Assembly (NCBI GenBank): GCA_963794605.1
Contig: CAWCEN010000004.1
Span: 620,001 to 684,000, forward strand
Direction: 5' to 3'
From: VAXT01 sp963794605
Lineage (GTDB): Bacteria > Actinomycetota > Thermoleophilia > Gaiellales > Gaiellaceae
Length of the DNA stretch: 64,000 bases
Shown here: piece after piece, positions 34,746 through 44,449 of the stretch
Position numbering within the stretch: position 1 is the first letter of the stretch
Layout: every line of letters begins with the position of its first letter
Translations under genes and position numbers: made by a program
The notes under the pieces: generated by a model
The model's input: only the letters and a program-made list of their open reading frames with translations
What the model was told of the DNA's origin: nothing
Database searches by the model: none

Positions 34746-35868
34746 TCTCGCCCTCCTCGCCGGCGGCAGCTCCCGCCGGGCGAAGCCCGGCTCCGCCGCG
34801 GCCTGACGCCGCTGACGGCACGGTGCTCTCCGGGCCCGTGCTCCCGGGCACTGTGCCCTCCGGCCCCGCACCGCCAGCGGCGCCCGAGGAGTCCGAGAGC
34901 AAGCGAACCGCCTCCACTCCCTCGGCCTCGACGATCCCCGGCACGGCCACGACCTCGTCGCCGCGAACGACGAGCGGCCACGACTCCCGCTCCGACCGGG
35001 GCACCTTCGCATCGACGAACACGTCCTGGATCTTCTTCCTACGGCCTGCCAGATGATCGCCCGGACGCCACCCGCGTACCTTAAGCCCCTTTTCGTCGGC
35101 TGTGATCCGCCACCGGCCCCAGCGCACCTCCCCGTCGAGGTCGACCGGGGATCGCTCGAGCCAGGCCCGGTCGTACTCGCGGACGATCTGGCGTCCGCCG
35201 CCGAGATCGAGGCGCGCCGATCCGTCGATCGAGTCGAGCAGCTCGACGAGCTCAGGCGGGGCCGTCTTACGGTCGGCGAGACGGAGCAGGTTGCCCTCTG
35301 CTGCCGGATGCAGCCGGCGCAGGAGCGGGAGGATCTCGTCGCGGATCAGGCCGCGCTTCGAGCCCGGGTTCGAGCTGTCGCGTCGGAAGTCGAGCCCCTC
35401 GGCGAGGCAGTAGGCCTCCGTGTCCTCTCGCCAGCGGTTGAGGAGCGGTCGGACAACGCCGTCCGCGCGACGCCAGTCGATCTTCCCGGGCGCCCCGCTC
35501 GCAACGATCCGGTAGAGGACGGTCTCGACCTGGTCCGAGGCGGTATGCCCTGTTGCGCGGAGCCTGTCGGTGGCGAACGAGTAGCGAATCTCGCGCCACT
35601 CGTCCTCGGTGCTCCCACCAGGGCGGTCAACGACCTCGGCGCCGAGCACGTCGCGGCAGAACTCGGCGTCCTCGTCGGATTCGCGTCCGCGCAGGCCGTG
35701 GTTCACGTGCAGCGCCGACACCTCGTAGCCCAGCCCTCGCAGCGCGTGCCACAGGCAGGTCGAGTCGGCCCCGCCGGAGACCAGGCACGTGACCGCGGCG
35801 CCGGGCGCAATCAGCTCGTGCTCGCGGATGTCGGTCTCGACGGTCTTCCGAAAAGCGCGCGGCTCCAT
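34732..35868 (-). CDS. tilS: tRNA(Ile)-lysidine synthase with unusual C-terminal tail
   Basis: Modifies C34 of tRNA-Ile(CAU) to lysidine so it reads AUA. The PP-loop is CLVSGGADSTCLWHAL near residues 28-43; the N-domain motifs HVNHGLRGRESDEDAEF and RYSFATDRLRATGHTASDQVETVLYR (parts) follow. A C-terminal domain reads VRGWRPGDHLAGRRKKIQDVF. The last 50 or so residues, rich in Gly, Ala, Pro, Ser and Thr, are not typical. Their DNA contains a palindromic element also found near the tRNA-Pro gene, so the tail probably grew by insertion of repeats. 378 aa. Confidence 0.92.
   Translation of the reverse strand: MEPRAFRKTVETDIREHELIAPGAAVTCLVSGGADSTCLWHALRGLGYEVSALHVNHGLRGRESDEDAEFCRDVLGAEVVDRPGGSTEDEWREIRYSFATDRLRATGHTASDQVETVLYRIVASGAPGKIDWRRADGVVRPLLNRWREDTEAYCLAEGLDFRRDSSNPGSKRGLIRDEILPLLRRLHPAAEGNLLRLADRKTAPPELVELLDSIDGSARLDLGGGRQIVREYDRAWLERSPVDLDGEVRWGRWRITADEKGLKVRGWRPGDHLAGRRKKIQDVFVDAKVPRSERESWPLVVRGDEVVAVPGIVEAEGVEAVRLLSDSSGAAGGAGPEGTVPGSTGPESTVPSAASGRGGAGLRPAGAAAGEEGESEPD
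34769..34800. repeat. REP-like palindromic element inside tilS
   Basis: GCCGGGC-GAA-GCCCGGC (34775-34791) flanked by GCTCCC and TCCGCC. A copy with one base different lies at 48444-48473. It is followed by a second imperfect hairpin (GGCACGGTGC / GCACTGTGCC). Confidence 0.5.
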
Positions 35869-35907
35869 GCGCGAAAGGTACCTCCCTCGGAACGGCCTGT
35901 TACCGGG

Positions 35908-36681
35908 TCAGAAAAGGACGCTGCGGTACGTGCCTTCCCGGCGCATCCCGATCTTCTCGTAGAGGCGCAGCGCCGACCCGTTCTCGGGGCGCACGAAGAG
36001 GCACACCGTCGGCGTGTCCTCGAGCAGCAGCCGGCAGAGGTCGCTGAGACCGCGGGTGGCGTTGCCCAGCCGCCGAGCCTCGGGATCGACCCACACCTGC
36101 TGGAGCTGAACGGCGCGAGGCGTCCACGCCGACGCTTCGGCCTTGAACAGGATCGTCCCGTTCTCCACCCAGAGCCAGGAGCGGCCCTCCTCGATTTGCG
36201 CGGCCGTCCGGCGCCGAAAGCCGGCCGGATCGCGGCGCAGCGGGTCGACGCCGAGCTCCTCCTGGTGTGTCAACGCACAGGCGGGCACGAGCAGGTCGAG
36301 GTCGTGGAACGTCGCAGCGCGGAGGCCGCTCGAGCCCGGTTCCGGCGGCTCGTCGAGGACGTAGACCGGCTGGCCCGGACGGTCCTCGCGCGGGCGCGGC
36401 ATCACCTGCTGCGCGGCACTCCAGAGCTCGCTGACCGACTCCTCCTGGCCGATGATCATGCGCGTCGCACGGTTGGCCGCGTCGCCTGCGAACTCCCGGC
36501 AGCCCTGGCCCGACGGGACGACGTTCGCACCGAAGTAGCAGAGCGCCTCGAGGCCGTCGTCGCCGACCACCCCGCGGAACCGCGAGTGGCCCCGCCGGGC
36601 CGCGTCCTCGAGGAAAACGCGCTCGATCGGGTCGCCGGCGCAGTACTCCAGCATCTGGTCGAGGGTCGGGTCGATCAGCAC
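35908..36681 (-). CDS. GNAT acetyltransferase with DUF4081-type N-domain
   Basis: About 257 aa. An N-terminal domain typical of actinobacterial DUF4081-GNAT proteins (LEALCYFGANVVPSGQG) precedes a GNAT domain with the acetyl-CoA loop around QVWVDPEARRLGNATRGLSD, and the end LRLYEKIGMRREGTYRSVLF. Substrate unknown. The start is GTG at 36681 (VLIDPTLDQML); the open frame upstream is antisense to deoD. Divergent from deoD with a 30-bp gap. Confidence 0.8.
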   Translation of the reverse strand: MLIDPTLDQMLEYCAGDPIERVFLEDAARRGHSRFRGVVGDDGLEALCYFGANVVPSGQGCREFAGDAANRATRMIIGQEESVSELWSAAQQVMPRPREDRPGQPVYVLDEPPEPGSSGLRAATFHDLDLLVPACALTHQEELGVDPLRRDPAGFRRRTAAQIEEGRSWLWVENGTILFKAEASAWTPRAVQLQQVWVDPEARRLGNATRGLSDLCRLLLEDTPTVCLFVRPENGSALRLYEKIGMRREGTYRSVLF

Positions 36682-36711
36682 GGCCCCGAATCTTCGCAAT
36701 AAGCTCCGGCC

Positions 36712-37425
36712 GTGCCGATTCACGTCCGAGCAGAAGCGGGCGACTACGCGGAGGCGTGTCTGCTTCCCGGAGACCCGCTCCGCGCGAAGTACATCGCGGA
36801 GACGTACCTCGAGAACGCCGTGCAGCGGAACGCCGAGCGTGGGCTCCTCGGCTACACGGGCGAGTACCAGGGGCAGCCGGTCTCGGTGCAGGCGACCGGG
36901 ATGGGCTGCCCGACCGCGGCGATCGTCATGGAGGAGCTCGTCCAGCTCGGCGTCAAGCGCTTCCTGCGCGTCGGCACCTGCGGCGGCCTCCAGCCCGACC
37001 TCGAGCTCGGCGACCTGATCGTCGCGCTGACCGCGGTCCCGGCGGACGGCACCGCGCGCCACTACGTCGGCGGCGAACCACACTGCCCGACCGCCGACTG
37101 GGAGCTGATACACGGCGCCGTGCATGCGGCGAAGGAGCTCGACCAGCCGATGCGGGTGGGCGCGATCGCGTCGTCGGACACGTTCTACGACCCGGACGAG
37201 GGGCGCCACGAGCGTTGGTCGTCACGCGGCGTGCTCGCAGTCGAGATGGAAGCGGCGGTGATCTTCACCCTCGGCGCATTGCGCAAGGTCCAGGCGGGGT
37301 GCCTGCTGACCGTCAGCGACATCGTCATCGGCGGCGAGTTCACGCGCATCTCCGACGAGGACCTCCAGGCGGCCGTCGACCGCATGACGCGCGTCGCGCT
37401 GACGACCATCACGGGGGACCATTAG
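36712..37425 (+). CDS. deoD: Purine-nucleoside phosphorylase, DeoD type
   Basis: Cleaves purine nucleosides with phosphate; 237 aa, the hexameric DeoD size. Motifs: CLLPGDPLRAKYIAETYLEN, QATGMGCPTAAIV, RVGTCGGLQPDLELGDLI, and the base/sugar site AVEMEAAVIFTLG then LTVSDIVIGGEF with the catalytic Asp. GTG start. It pairs functionally with hpt in purine salvage. Its TAG overlaps the start of the lipid kinase gene. Confidence 0.93.
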   Translation: MPIHVRAEAGDYAEACLLPGDPLRAKYIAETYLENAVQRNAERGLLGYTGEYQGQPVSVQATGMGCPTAAIVMEELVQLGVKRFLRVGTCGGLQPDLELGDLIVALTAVPADGTARHYVGGEPHCPTADWELIHGAVHAAKELDQPMRVGAIASSDTFYDPDEGRHERWSSRGVLAVEMEAAVIFTLGALRKVQAGCLLTVSDIVIGGEFTRISDEDLQAAVDRMTRVALTTITGDH

Positions 37426-38326
37426 TACAACTGCGTTCCTCGTCAATCCCGCGTCGGACGGGGGCGCGACGGGGAAGCGCTGGCCCGAGATCGCCCGCCG
37501 CGCTGCTGACCGGGGCCTGACCGGCGACGCGTTCCTCTCCGAGCGTCCAGAGCATCTCGCGGAACTGGCACACGACGCGGCGGCCCGAGGCGCGCGCCTG
37601 ATCGTCGCCGTCGGCGGGGACGGGACCGTGAACGAGGTCGTGAACGGGATCGCTGGCGTCGACGACGTCGAGCTCGCGATCGTCCACCGCGGCACCGGCG
37701 GCGACTTCGTCCGCACATTCGGCATCCCGCACAAGCTCGACGGCGCGCTCGACGTCGCGGGCGGCACGACGACGCGCCAGATCGACCTCGGCCGCGCGAC
37801 CTACCACTCGTGGGCAGGCTCGGAAGCGACGCAGTGGTTCGCGAACATCGCCAGCGCGGGCATGAGCGGCGCCGTCGCCAAGCGCGTCAACGAGACGGGC
37901 AAGGCGCTCGGCGGTAAGGCGTCGTACGCCTGGAGCACGATCGCCGTCTTCGCCCGCTGGCAGAACGTCCAGCTCGAGGTCAGGGTCGACGACGAGGAGC
38001 GGAGCGGCCCGATGTACGACGTGATCGTCGCCAACGGGCGCTACCTCGCAGGCGGGATGAAGATGACGCCCGACGCGGAGCCGGATGACGGGCTGTTCGA
38101 CGTGCTCCTGATCGGCGACGTCACGAAACGAGACCTCGTGCTGACGCTCCCGAAGATCTACCGCGGCACACACCTGCCCCACCCGAAGGCGGAGCTCCTG
38201 CGCGGCGCGAAGGTCTCGATCGACGCGCAGATCCCGCTTCCCGTCGAGCTGGACGGCGAGCAGCCCGGTACAACGCCCGCGACCTTCGAGGTCGTGCAGC
38301 GCGCCCTACGCCTGCGCGTGCCCTAG
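37421..38326 (+). CDS. Diacylglycerol/lipid kinase family protein (likely ATT start)
   Basis: A YegS/BmrU/DgkB-like lipid kinase, 301 aa. The nucleotide motif is VAVGGDGTVNEVVNG (GGDGT) with the N-terminal strand TTAFLVNPASDGGATGK. The sphingosine-kinase-like part includes IVHRGTGGDFVRTF and, near the end, GGMKMTPDAEPDDGLFDVLL. No ATG/GTG/TTG exists between the in-frame stop at 37400 and the conserved strand. ATT at 37421 gives (M)STTAFLVNP, just what the family needs, and overlaps the deoD stop by 5 bp with GGGGG close upstream. The usual alternative, GTG at 37628, would delete half of the ATP site. Confidence 0.85.
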   Translation: MSTTAFLVNPASDGGATGKRWPEIARRAADRGLTGDAFLSERPEHLAELAHDAAARGARLIVAVGGDGTVNEVVNGIAGVDDVELAIVHRGTGGDFVRTFGIPHKLDGALDVAGGTTTRQIDLGRATYHSWAGSEATQWFANIASAGMSGAVAKRVNETGKALGGKASYAWSTIAVFARWQNVQLEVRVDDEERSGPMYDVIVANGRYLAGGMKMTPDAEPDDGLFDVLLIGDVTKRDLVLTLPKIYRGTHLPHPKAELLRGAKVSIDAQIPLPVELDGEQPGTTPATFEVVQRALRLRVP

Positions 38327-38643
38327 GAGCTCGCCGGGGGCTTCCGCGCGGTGGTCGACTTCTTCGTCGTCCCCGACGCCGACTTGGTCGCCCGCTTCGC
38401 CGGGGCGCGCTTCGTCGAGCCCTTGCCCTCGAGCTTCTCGAACCGCTTCTCGAGCGCCGTCACCCGCTTCTCGAGCGGGTCGATGCTGCGAAGGCGCTTC
38501 TGCACTTCGTCGAGCCGCTTCCCGAGCGACGTCGTCTGCTCCATGAACGTCTTCGCGCCCGGCAGATCCGTGATCCGCCCGACGACCTGCTCCCCGCGAT
38601 CGGCGAGCCTCGTCAGCAGGTCCTTGTTCGCCTGAGAGGCCAT
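38323..38643 (-). CDS. Coiled-coil protein with Lys/Ala-rich tail
   Basis: A 106-aa cytoplasmic protein. Residues 1-70 form an amphipathic coiled coil (LLTRLADRGEQVVGRI, then KRLDEVQKRLRSIDPLEKR). The tail is rich in Lys, Ala, Ser and Thr (KRAPAKRATKSASGTTKKS), like the tails of histone-H1-like or polyester-granule phasin-like proteins. Such tails often bind DNA or acidic polymers. The ATG at 38643 is chosen because family-like sequence begins there. Its stop shares CTAG with the lipid kinase gene. Confidence 0.65.
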   Translation of the reverse strand: MASQANKDLLTRLADRGEQVVGRITDLPGAKTFMEQTTSLGKRLDEVQKRLRSIDPLEKRVTALEKRFEKLEGKGSTKRAPAKRATKSASGTTKKSTTARKPPASS

Positions 38644-38761
38644 CGGGACCACTTTACCCCTTTCACCAAGTCCTAACTTTTCCGGGCCAACAAACCGATA
38701 CATGTTTCGTCTCGAACATGAGAGGAACGCATCACCCGATGTCCTCACTAGCCTGAAAGCT

Positions 38762-38919
38762 GTGTCCCGGATGAGACCCCCCAAGACACATCGCCACAAG
38801 ACGGTCACGACCCACGTTCTGGGTCAGCGCGGCGGGATCCCGTACGAGGTCGAGCGCAAGATGTGCTCGTCCTGCCGGCAGGTTCTCGACGAGCGACCGC
38901 TCGGCGCGCGGCGGCCTAG
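38762..38919 (+). CDS. Small CxxC protein (frameshifted at the end)
   Basis: About 50 aa. It is basic and His-rich at the start (RPPKTHRHKTVTTHVLG), then GGIPYEVERKMCSSCRQVLDE with one CxxC. In the given frame it runs past its natural end. If one base is added near 38902 it ends RPLRRAAA at the TAG 38917-38919, which then shares CTAG with the sirtuin stop. Start at GTG 38762 or ATG 38771. Perhaps a one-knuckle zinc protein; function unknown. Confidence 0.5.
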
Positions 38920-39643
38920 CTTTCGAGCAGGGCGAGAACGGCGCTCAGCGCCTCTCCCGCCGATCCCTCGATCTTCAATTCTGCAGCGTCCCGTCGAGCG
39001 CCGTCGGGCCGCGGTTGACGATCGCGAACGCGCCACCGGCTCGGATGGTCTCCAGCGGGAGCTCTGCGATCGGATAGACCTCGAGCGCGGAGCCGACGAC
39101 GAGCAGCAGCTTCGTGGTGCGCGCGAGCTCGTACGCGCGATCGATCACAGCGCGAGGCAGGAGCTCGCCGAAGAAGACGACGTCCGGCTTGAGGACGGCG
39201 CCGCAATCCCGGCAGCGCGGTAGCGGAAGCAGCGACTCGTGGAACGGGTAGCTCGCGCCGCAGGCCGGGCACGAGACGGTTCTGATCGAGCCGTGCACTT
39301 CAACGACGTCGCGGCTTCCGGCCCGTGTGTGGAGCAGGTCGATGTTCTGCGTCACGACCGCGCTGACAAAGCCTCGCCGCTCGAGCTGGGCGAGCGCGTA
39401 GTGGGCGTCATTCGGCTCCGCGGCGGTCAACATCTCGATTCGCTTCGCGTAGAAGCCCCAGACCTTCTCGGGGTCGGCCTGGAAGGCTCGCAGCGACCCG
39501 TACTCCATCGGGTCGATGTCGGCCCAGATCCCGGTCGGCGAGCGGAAGTCGGGGATGCCGCTCTCGGTCGAGACGCCCGCTCCGGTCAGCACGACGGCCG
39601 GGCCGCGGTCCCGAATCAGCTCGGCGAGGCGCTCAACTGACAC
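38916..39643 (-). CDS. cobB: Sirtuin NAD-dependent deacylase (C-terminal frameshift)
   Basis: Removes acyl groups from lysines using NAD. Motifs: VVLTGAGVSTESGIPDFRS, VTQNIDLLHTRAGS, catalytic His in VVEVHGSIRT, a Cys4 zinc site (CPAC, then CRDC), and LVVGSALEVYPIA. In the given frame it stops at 38975 after LDGTLQN. With one base restored near 38990 it continues AELKIEGSAGEALSAVLALLES to the TAG at 38916, a normal ending for the family (242 aa). The stop then forms CTAG with the convergent small gene. Confidence 0.88.
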
Positions 39644-39663
39644 CGCTGCGATGCTACGCGCGG

Positions 39664-40074
39664 GTGACCGCGTTCAAGTTCGCCACCGAGGTGACCGTCC
39701 GCTTCGCGGAGACCGACGCGCAAGGCGTGGCCCACCATGCCGCGTACCTCGTCTGGTTCGAGGTGACGAGAATCGAGTACCTGCGCCGGTTCCGCGGCGG
39801 CTACGCGGGGCTTCGCGAGGAGGGTGTCGACGCCCTGACGCTGGAGGCGTACGCCCGCTACGCGGATGCGGCGCGGTTCGACGACCGGCTCACGATCCGC
39901 GCGCGGTGTGGCGACGTGCGCGGCGCCCGCTTCCGCTTCGACTACTCGGTCGAGCGCGACGGCGCCCAGGTCGCGGACGGCTGGACGACCCACGCGTGCG
40001 TCTCGGTCGGAGACCACCGGCCGACGCGGGTACCCACGTGGCTCGCCGAGGCGATCGGGGAGGCCGAGGCCTAG
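39664..40074 (+). CDS. Acyl-CoA thioesterase, hot-dog fold (4HBT family)
   Basis: A 136-aa hot-dog protein. The family motif VRFAETDAQGVAHHAAYLVW carries the catalytic Asp; then EYLRRFRGGY. It hydrolyses acyl- or hydroxybenzoyl-CoA thioesters. GTG start. The neighbouring acyl-CoA dehydrogenases suggest a fatty-acid or aromatic acyl-CoA context. Its stop shares CTAG with the likely true stop of the VanW-like gene. Confidence 0.85.
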   Translation: MTAFKFATEVTVRFAETDAQGVAHHAAYLVWFEVTRIEYLRRFRGGYAGLREEGVDALTLEAYARYADAARFDDRLTIRARCGDVRGARFRFDYSVERDGAQVADGWTTHACVSVGDHRPTRVPTWLAEAIGEAEA

Positions 40075-41943
40075 CCCGTCGGTGCCGGCCGGCGGAGGCG
40101 ACTGCGGAGGAGGCGGCGGTGGCGGCGGCCCCTTCTTCTTCTCTTCGGGCGGAGGAGGAGGCGGCGGCGGCTCGGCCTTCGGCTTCGTCCCGTACCGGAC
40201 CACGCGAGGCTCGGCCGAGTAGGTCGAGTACCACGTGTGGTCGTAGAGCAGCTTCCCGCTCGAGCTGAACACCTTCCGCCTGACATTGGTCGAGCGCGAC
40301 GGAGAGCCGGATTCCTCGAGCGCGGTCGTGCCGACGGTCAGGTTCGGGTCGGGCACGCGCTTGACCGGCGGCTGGCCCGTGACGACGAGCGGGGAGTCCT
40401 CGCTCTCGACCTTGCGGTCCTGCGGCGTCCCGTACAGCGCGACGGTCAGAGACGACGAGCTGACGAACGTCCGCACCCACAGCCAATGCCCCGTGTCGTT
40501 GACGAACTTGAGGTCGGTGTCCGGGTAGTTGACGGTCGCGTCTCGGCCCTGCGGGTAGTGGCTGATGTAGAGGGCGTGGTTCGTACGGTCGGTGATCGGC
40601 AGGCCGGCCTCGTAGGCAGCGTTGAACGTCGTCGTCGAGACCTGGCAGACGCCGCCGCCTAGACCGGTCTGGAGCTCGCCGTTGATGATCACCGGCGCCT
40701 CGAGGAAGCCCTTCGCCTCCGAGCGCTCGCCGGTGGTCGCGTTGAACGAGAACTCCTCGTTCGGCGCGATGAAGTGGTTGTCGATCAGGTGCGCGACGAG
40801 CTGGACGTTGTGGATCCGGTTCGACACGCCGCCGTAGAAGGTCTCATAGGCGCCGACGAGGCCGGTGATGCCCATCGCCTGCGCATCGCGTGTCGTCCGC
40901 TCCGGGGACGCCGTCGTGACCGCGAGATCAGCATCGCGGCTCGTCGACGACAGCAGGGCGGCCATCAGGTTGCGTGTCGTCGCCTCCAGGTCCACGGTGC
41001 GCCCCGGCTGGGCGGGGACGACGTGGACGATGTTGCGCGCCCCGACCGCGAAGGACGCGTCCTTGGGCACATGCTCGACGCGCTTCTTGAGGTTGGCGAA
41101 GAAGCGGTCGGCCCTCGGCCCGGCGAGCTTCAGCTCGGTGTCCCCGTTGCTCGGCAGCTGGAGGATGCGCGCGATCTTGGCGACGCTCAGGTGCCAGCCG
41201 CCCGGCCCGTAGGCGACGTCGACTGGAGCCGACAGGGCCGTCTCGGCCTTCACCTTCGCCCCCACGAGATCGCGTGTCGTCAGGTCCGCACGTTCGACCT
41301 TGAGCGGGACGGCGACCGGCCCGCGTGAGAGAGCGGTCAGCGCCTGGACGAAGACCTTCTCGGCCACAGCGCGATCGAGCAGGCGCCCATTCCGTCCCGG
41401 CACGATCTCCGGCTCGGAGCCCTTGAGCACGAGCGACGGCTCGACGCTCGCCTCGTCGACTCCGCGCGCGAAGCGGCCCATGTAGGAGTCCACGGCCGAC
41501 TGGTAGATGCGGCTCGTCGGGGCGACCTCGCCGCCGAACACGCGTACGCCGAGGCGCTTGAGGCCGCGGACCGGCCCGAATCCCTCGCCCTGACGCTGAG
41601 CGGCCTCGACCGCGGCGCCCCAGTCGACGTCGACGACGACCGCGTTCGGCTTCACACGCCAGTGCCGCTCGGCGGCCGTGAAGACGACCGGGACGCTCGC
41701 CAGCTCACGTGAGCGCTTCTCCAGGAGCGACCGCGCCTGACCAGCAGTCAGACCGGAGACGTCGACCCCTGCGATCTCCGAGCCGGCGGGCAGCCGCTCA
41801 GGCGAGCCGGCGAACGCGAGCCCGAGCGCCACCGCGCCGACCACGACGATGCTCGCCACGAGGAGGCTCCACTGCCAGAGGAGCCGTGCACGAGCACGCC
41901 GACGCCGGCGGTCGCGGGGAAGGTGTGCTACCCGAACCGACAA
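40071..41943 (-). CDS. VanW-like protein with PG-binding-type repeats (3' frameshift)
   Basis: About 623 aa. A basic N-terminus and one anchor helix (SLLVASIVVVGAVALGLAF) precede putative peptidoglycan-binding_4/YoaR-like repeats (IAGVDVSGLTAGQARSLLEK; LVLKGSEPEIVPGRNGRLLD). The VanW core is VAHLIDNHFIAPNEEFSFN, TGLGGGVCQVSTTTFNAAY and RTNHALYISHYPQGRDATV. A Pro-rich tail follows. In the given frame the tail reads through the opposite thioesterase gene to 39616. One base shift in the proline-rich 3' region gives a stop at 40071, the expected end. The start is TTG at 41943, 7 nt after TACACT, so probably leaderless. Cell-wall linked; the VanW role is unclear. Confidence 0.8.
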
Positions 41944-41974
41944 GTTGACCAGTGTAACGGCCCTGCAGGCCGGA

Positions 41975-43153
<1,179 letters not shown>

Positions 43154-43206
43154 CGGTGTTTGGCCCGCCGATCGATGGTATCCGCTCGACGCATAGACTC
43201 ACGCGA

Positions 43207-44421
43207 ATGGATTTCGAGCTCACCGACGAGCAGCGGCTGATCCAAGGCACGGTTCGCGATTTCGTGGACGCCCGCGTGCTCCCGAACGCGATCGAGAACG
43301 ACATCAACCACTACCTGGACCTCGGCGTGATCGAGGGCATGGCCGAGTTGGGGCTGCTCGGGATCGTGATCCCCGAGGAGTACGGCGGGGCGGGGCTCGA
43401 CTTCGTCGCCGAGGCGCTGTCGTGCGAGGAGATCGAGCGCGGCGAGGCTGCGTTTCGCACGCTGATCTCGGTCCACGTCGGACTCAATTCGCTGGCTCTC
43501 CTGCGCTACGGCAGCGAAGAGCAGAAGCAGCGCTGGCTCGCACCGCAGGCCCGCGGAGAGAAGCTCGCGTGCTTCGGGCTGACCGAGCCGGCCGCAGGGT
43601 CGGACGTCGCGGCGATGAAGTCGACGGCGCGCCGAGAGGGCGACGTCTACGTTCTCAACGGCTCGAAGAACTGGATCTCGTACGCGACCGTGGCCGACCA
43701 CGCACTCGTGTTCGCCAAGACGGACCCGTCCGCGAAGCACAAGGGGATCTCGGCCTTCCTGCTCGAGAAGGGGATGCCGGGCTTCACCGCCGCGGACACG
43801 GAGCACAAGCTCGGCATTTGGGCGGGCTCGACGGGCGAGCTCTTCTTCGAGAACGTCGAGGTGCCGGCCGAGAACCTCGTCGGCGAGGAGGGCCAGGGGT
43901 TCGAGATCGCCATGTACGGGCTCGACCAGGGGCGCTTCACGGTCGCGGCCGGCGCCTGCGGTGTGATCCGCGCCTGTCTCGAGCGGTCGGTCGAGTACGC
44001 GCGCGAGCGCCAGACGTTCGGCAAGCCGATCGGCGAATACCAGTTCGTGCAGGACATGATCGCCGAGATGGTGCTCGGCTACGAGACGTCGAAGCTGCTC
44101 GTCATGCAGGCGGCGTGGCTCAAGAACGAGGGCAGGCGGAACACGCGGGAAACGTCACTCGCCAAGTGGCACGCGACCGAGTCGGCGTTCCGCGCGGCGC
44201 ATCTCGCGATCCAGGTGCACGGCGCTTACGGGTACTCGGCCGAGTACGGGATCGAGCGCTACTTCCGGAACGCCCGCGCGCCGATCATCTACGAGGGTAC
44301 GACCCAGGTGCACAAGATGATGCAGGCCGAGCATGCGCTCGGGTACCGGGCGCTGAACGGCCGAAACGGAGACGTGTCGCCGATCACCGCGTGGGCGCCC
44401 GTGCTGGCGTCGCGCGGCTAG
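43207..44421 (+). CDS. Acyl-CoA dehydrogenase, glutaryl/short-chain-like
   Basis: A 404-aa relative of the divergent neighbour. Motifs: CFGLTEPAAGSDVAAMKS, NWISYATVADHALVFAKT, and IQVHGAYGYSAEYGIERYFR (part), catalytic Glu in IYEGTTQVHKMMQ. The ATG at 43207 (MDFELTDEQRLI) is the classic start. Substrate range unknown. The two genes face apart with 53 bp between their starts and may share a control region. Confidence 0.92.
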   Translation: MDFELTDEQRLIQGTVRDFVDARVLPNAIENDINHYLDLGVIEGMAELGLLGIVIPEEYGGAGLDFVAEALSCEEIERGEAAFRTLISVHVGLNSLALLRYGSEEQKQRWLAPQARGEKLACFGLTEPAAGSDVAAMKSTARREGDVYVLNGSKNWISYATVADHALVFAKTDPSAKHKGISAFLLEKGMPGFTAADTEHKLGIWAGSTGELFFENVEVPAENLVGEEGQGFEIAMYGLDQGRFTVAAGACGVIRACLERSVEYARERQTFGKPIGEYQFVQDMIAEMVLGYETSKLLVMQAAWLKNEGRRNTRETSLAKWHATESAFRAAHLAIQVHGAYGYSAEYGIERYFRNARAPIIYEGTTQVHKMMQAEHALGYRALNGRNGDVSPITAWAPVLASRG

Positions 44422-44449
44422 AAGCTGGCCCAGGCGTTACCTTCCGAGC

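Noticed and set aside
39616..40070. C-terminal extension of the VanW-like protein across the thioesterase gene
   Set aside because: It is antisense to a clear hot-dog protein; a shifted frame stops at 40071.
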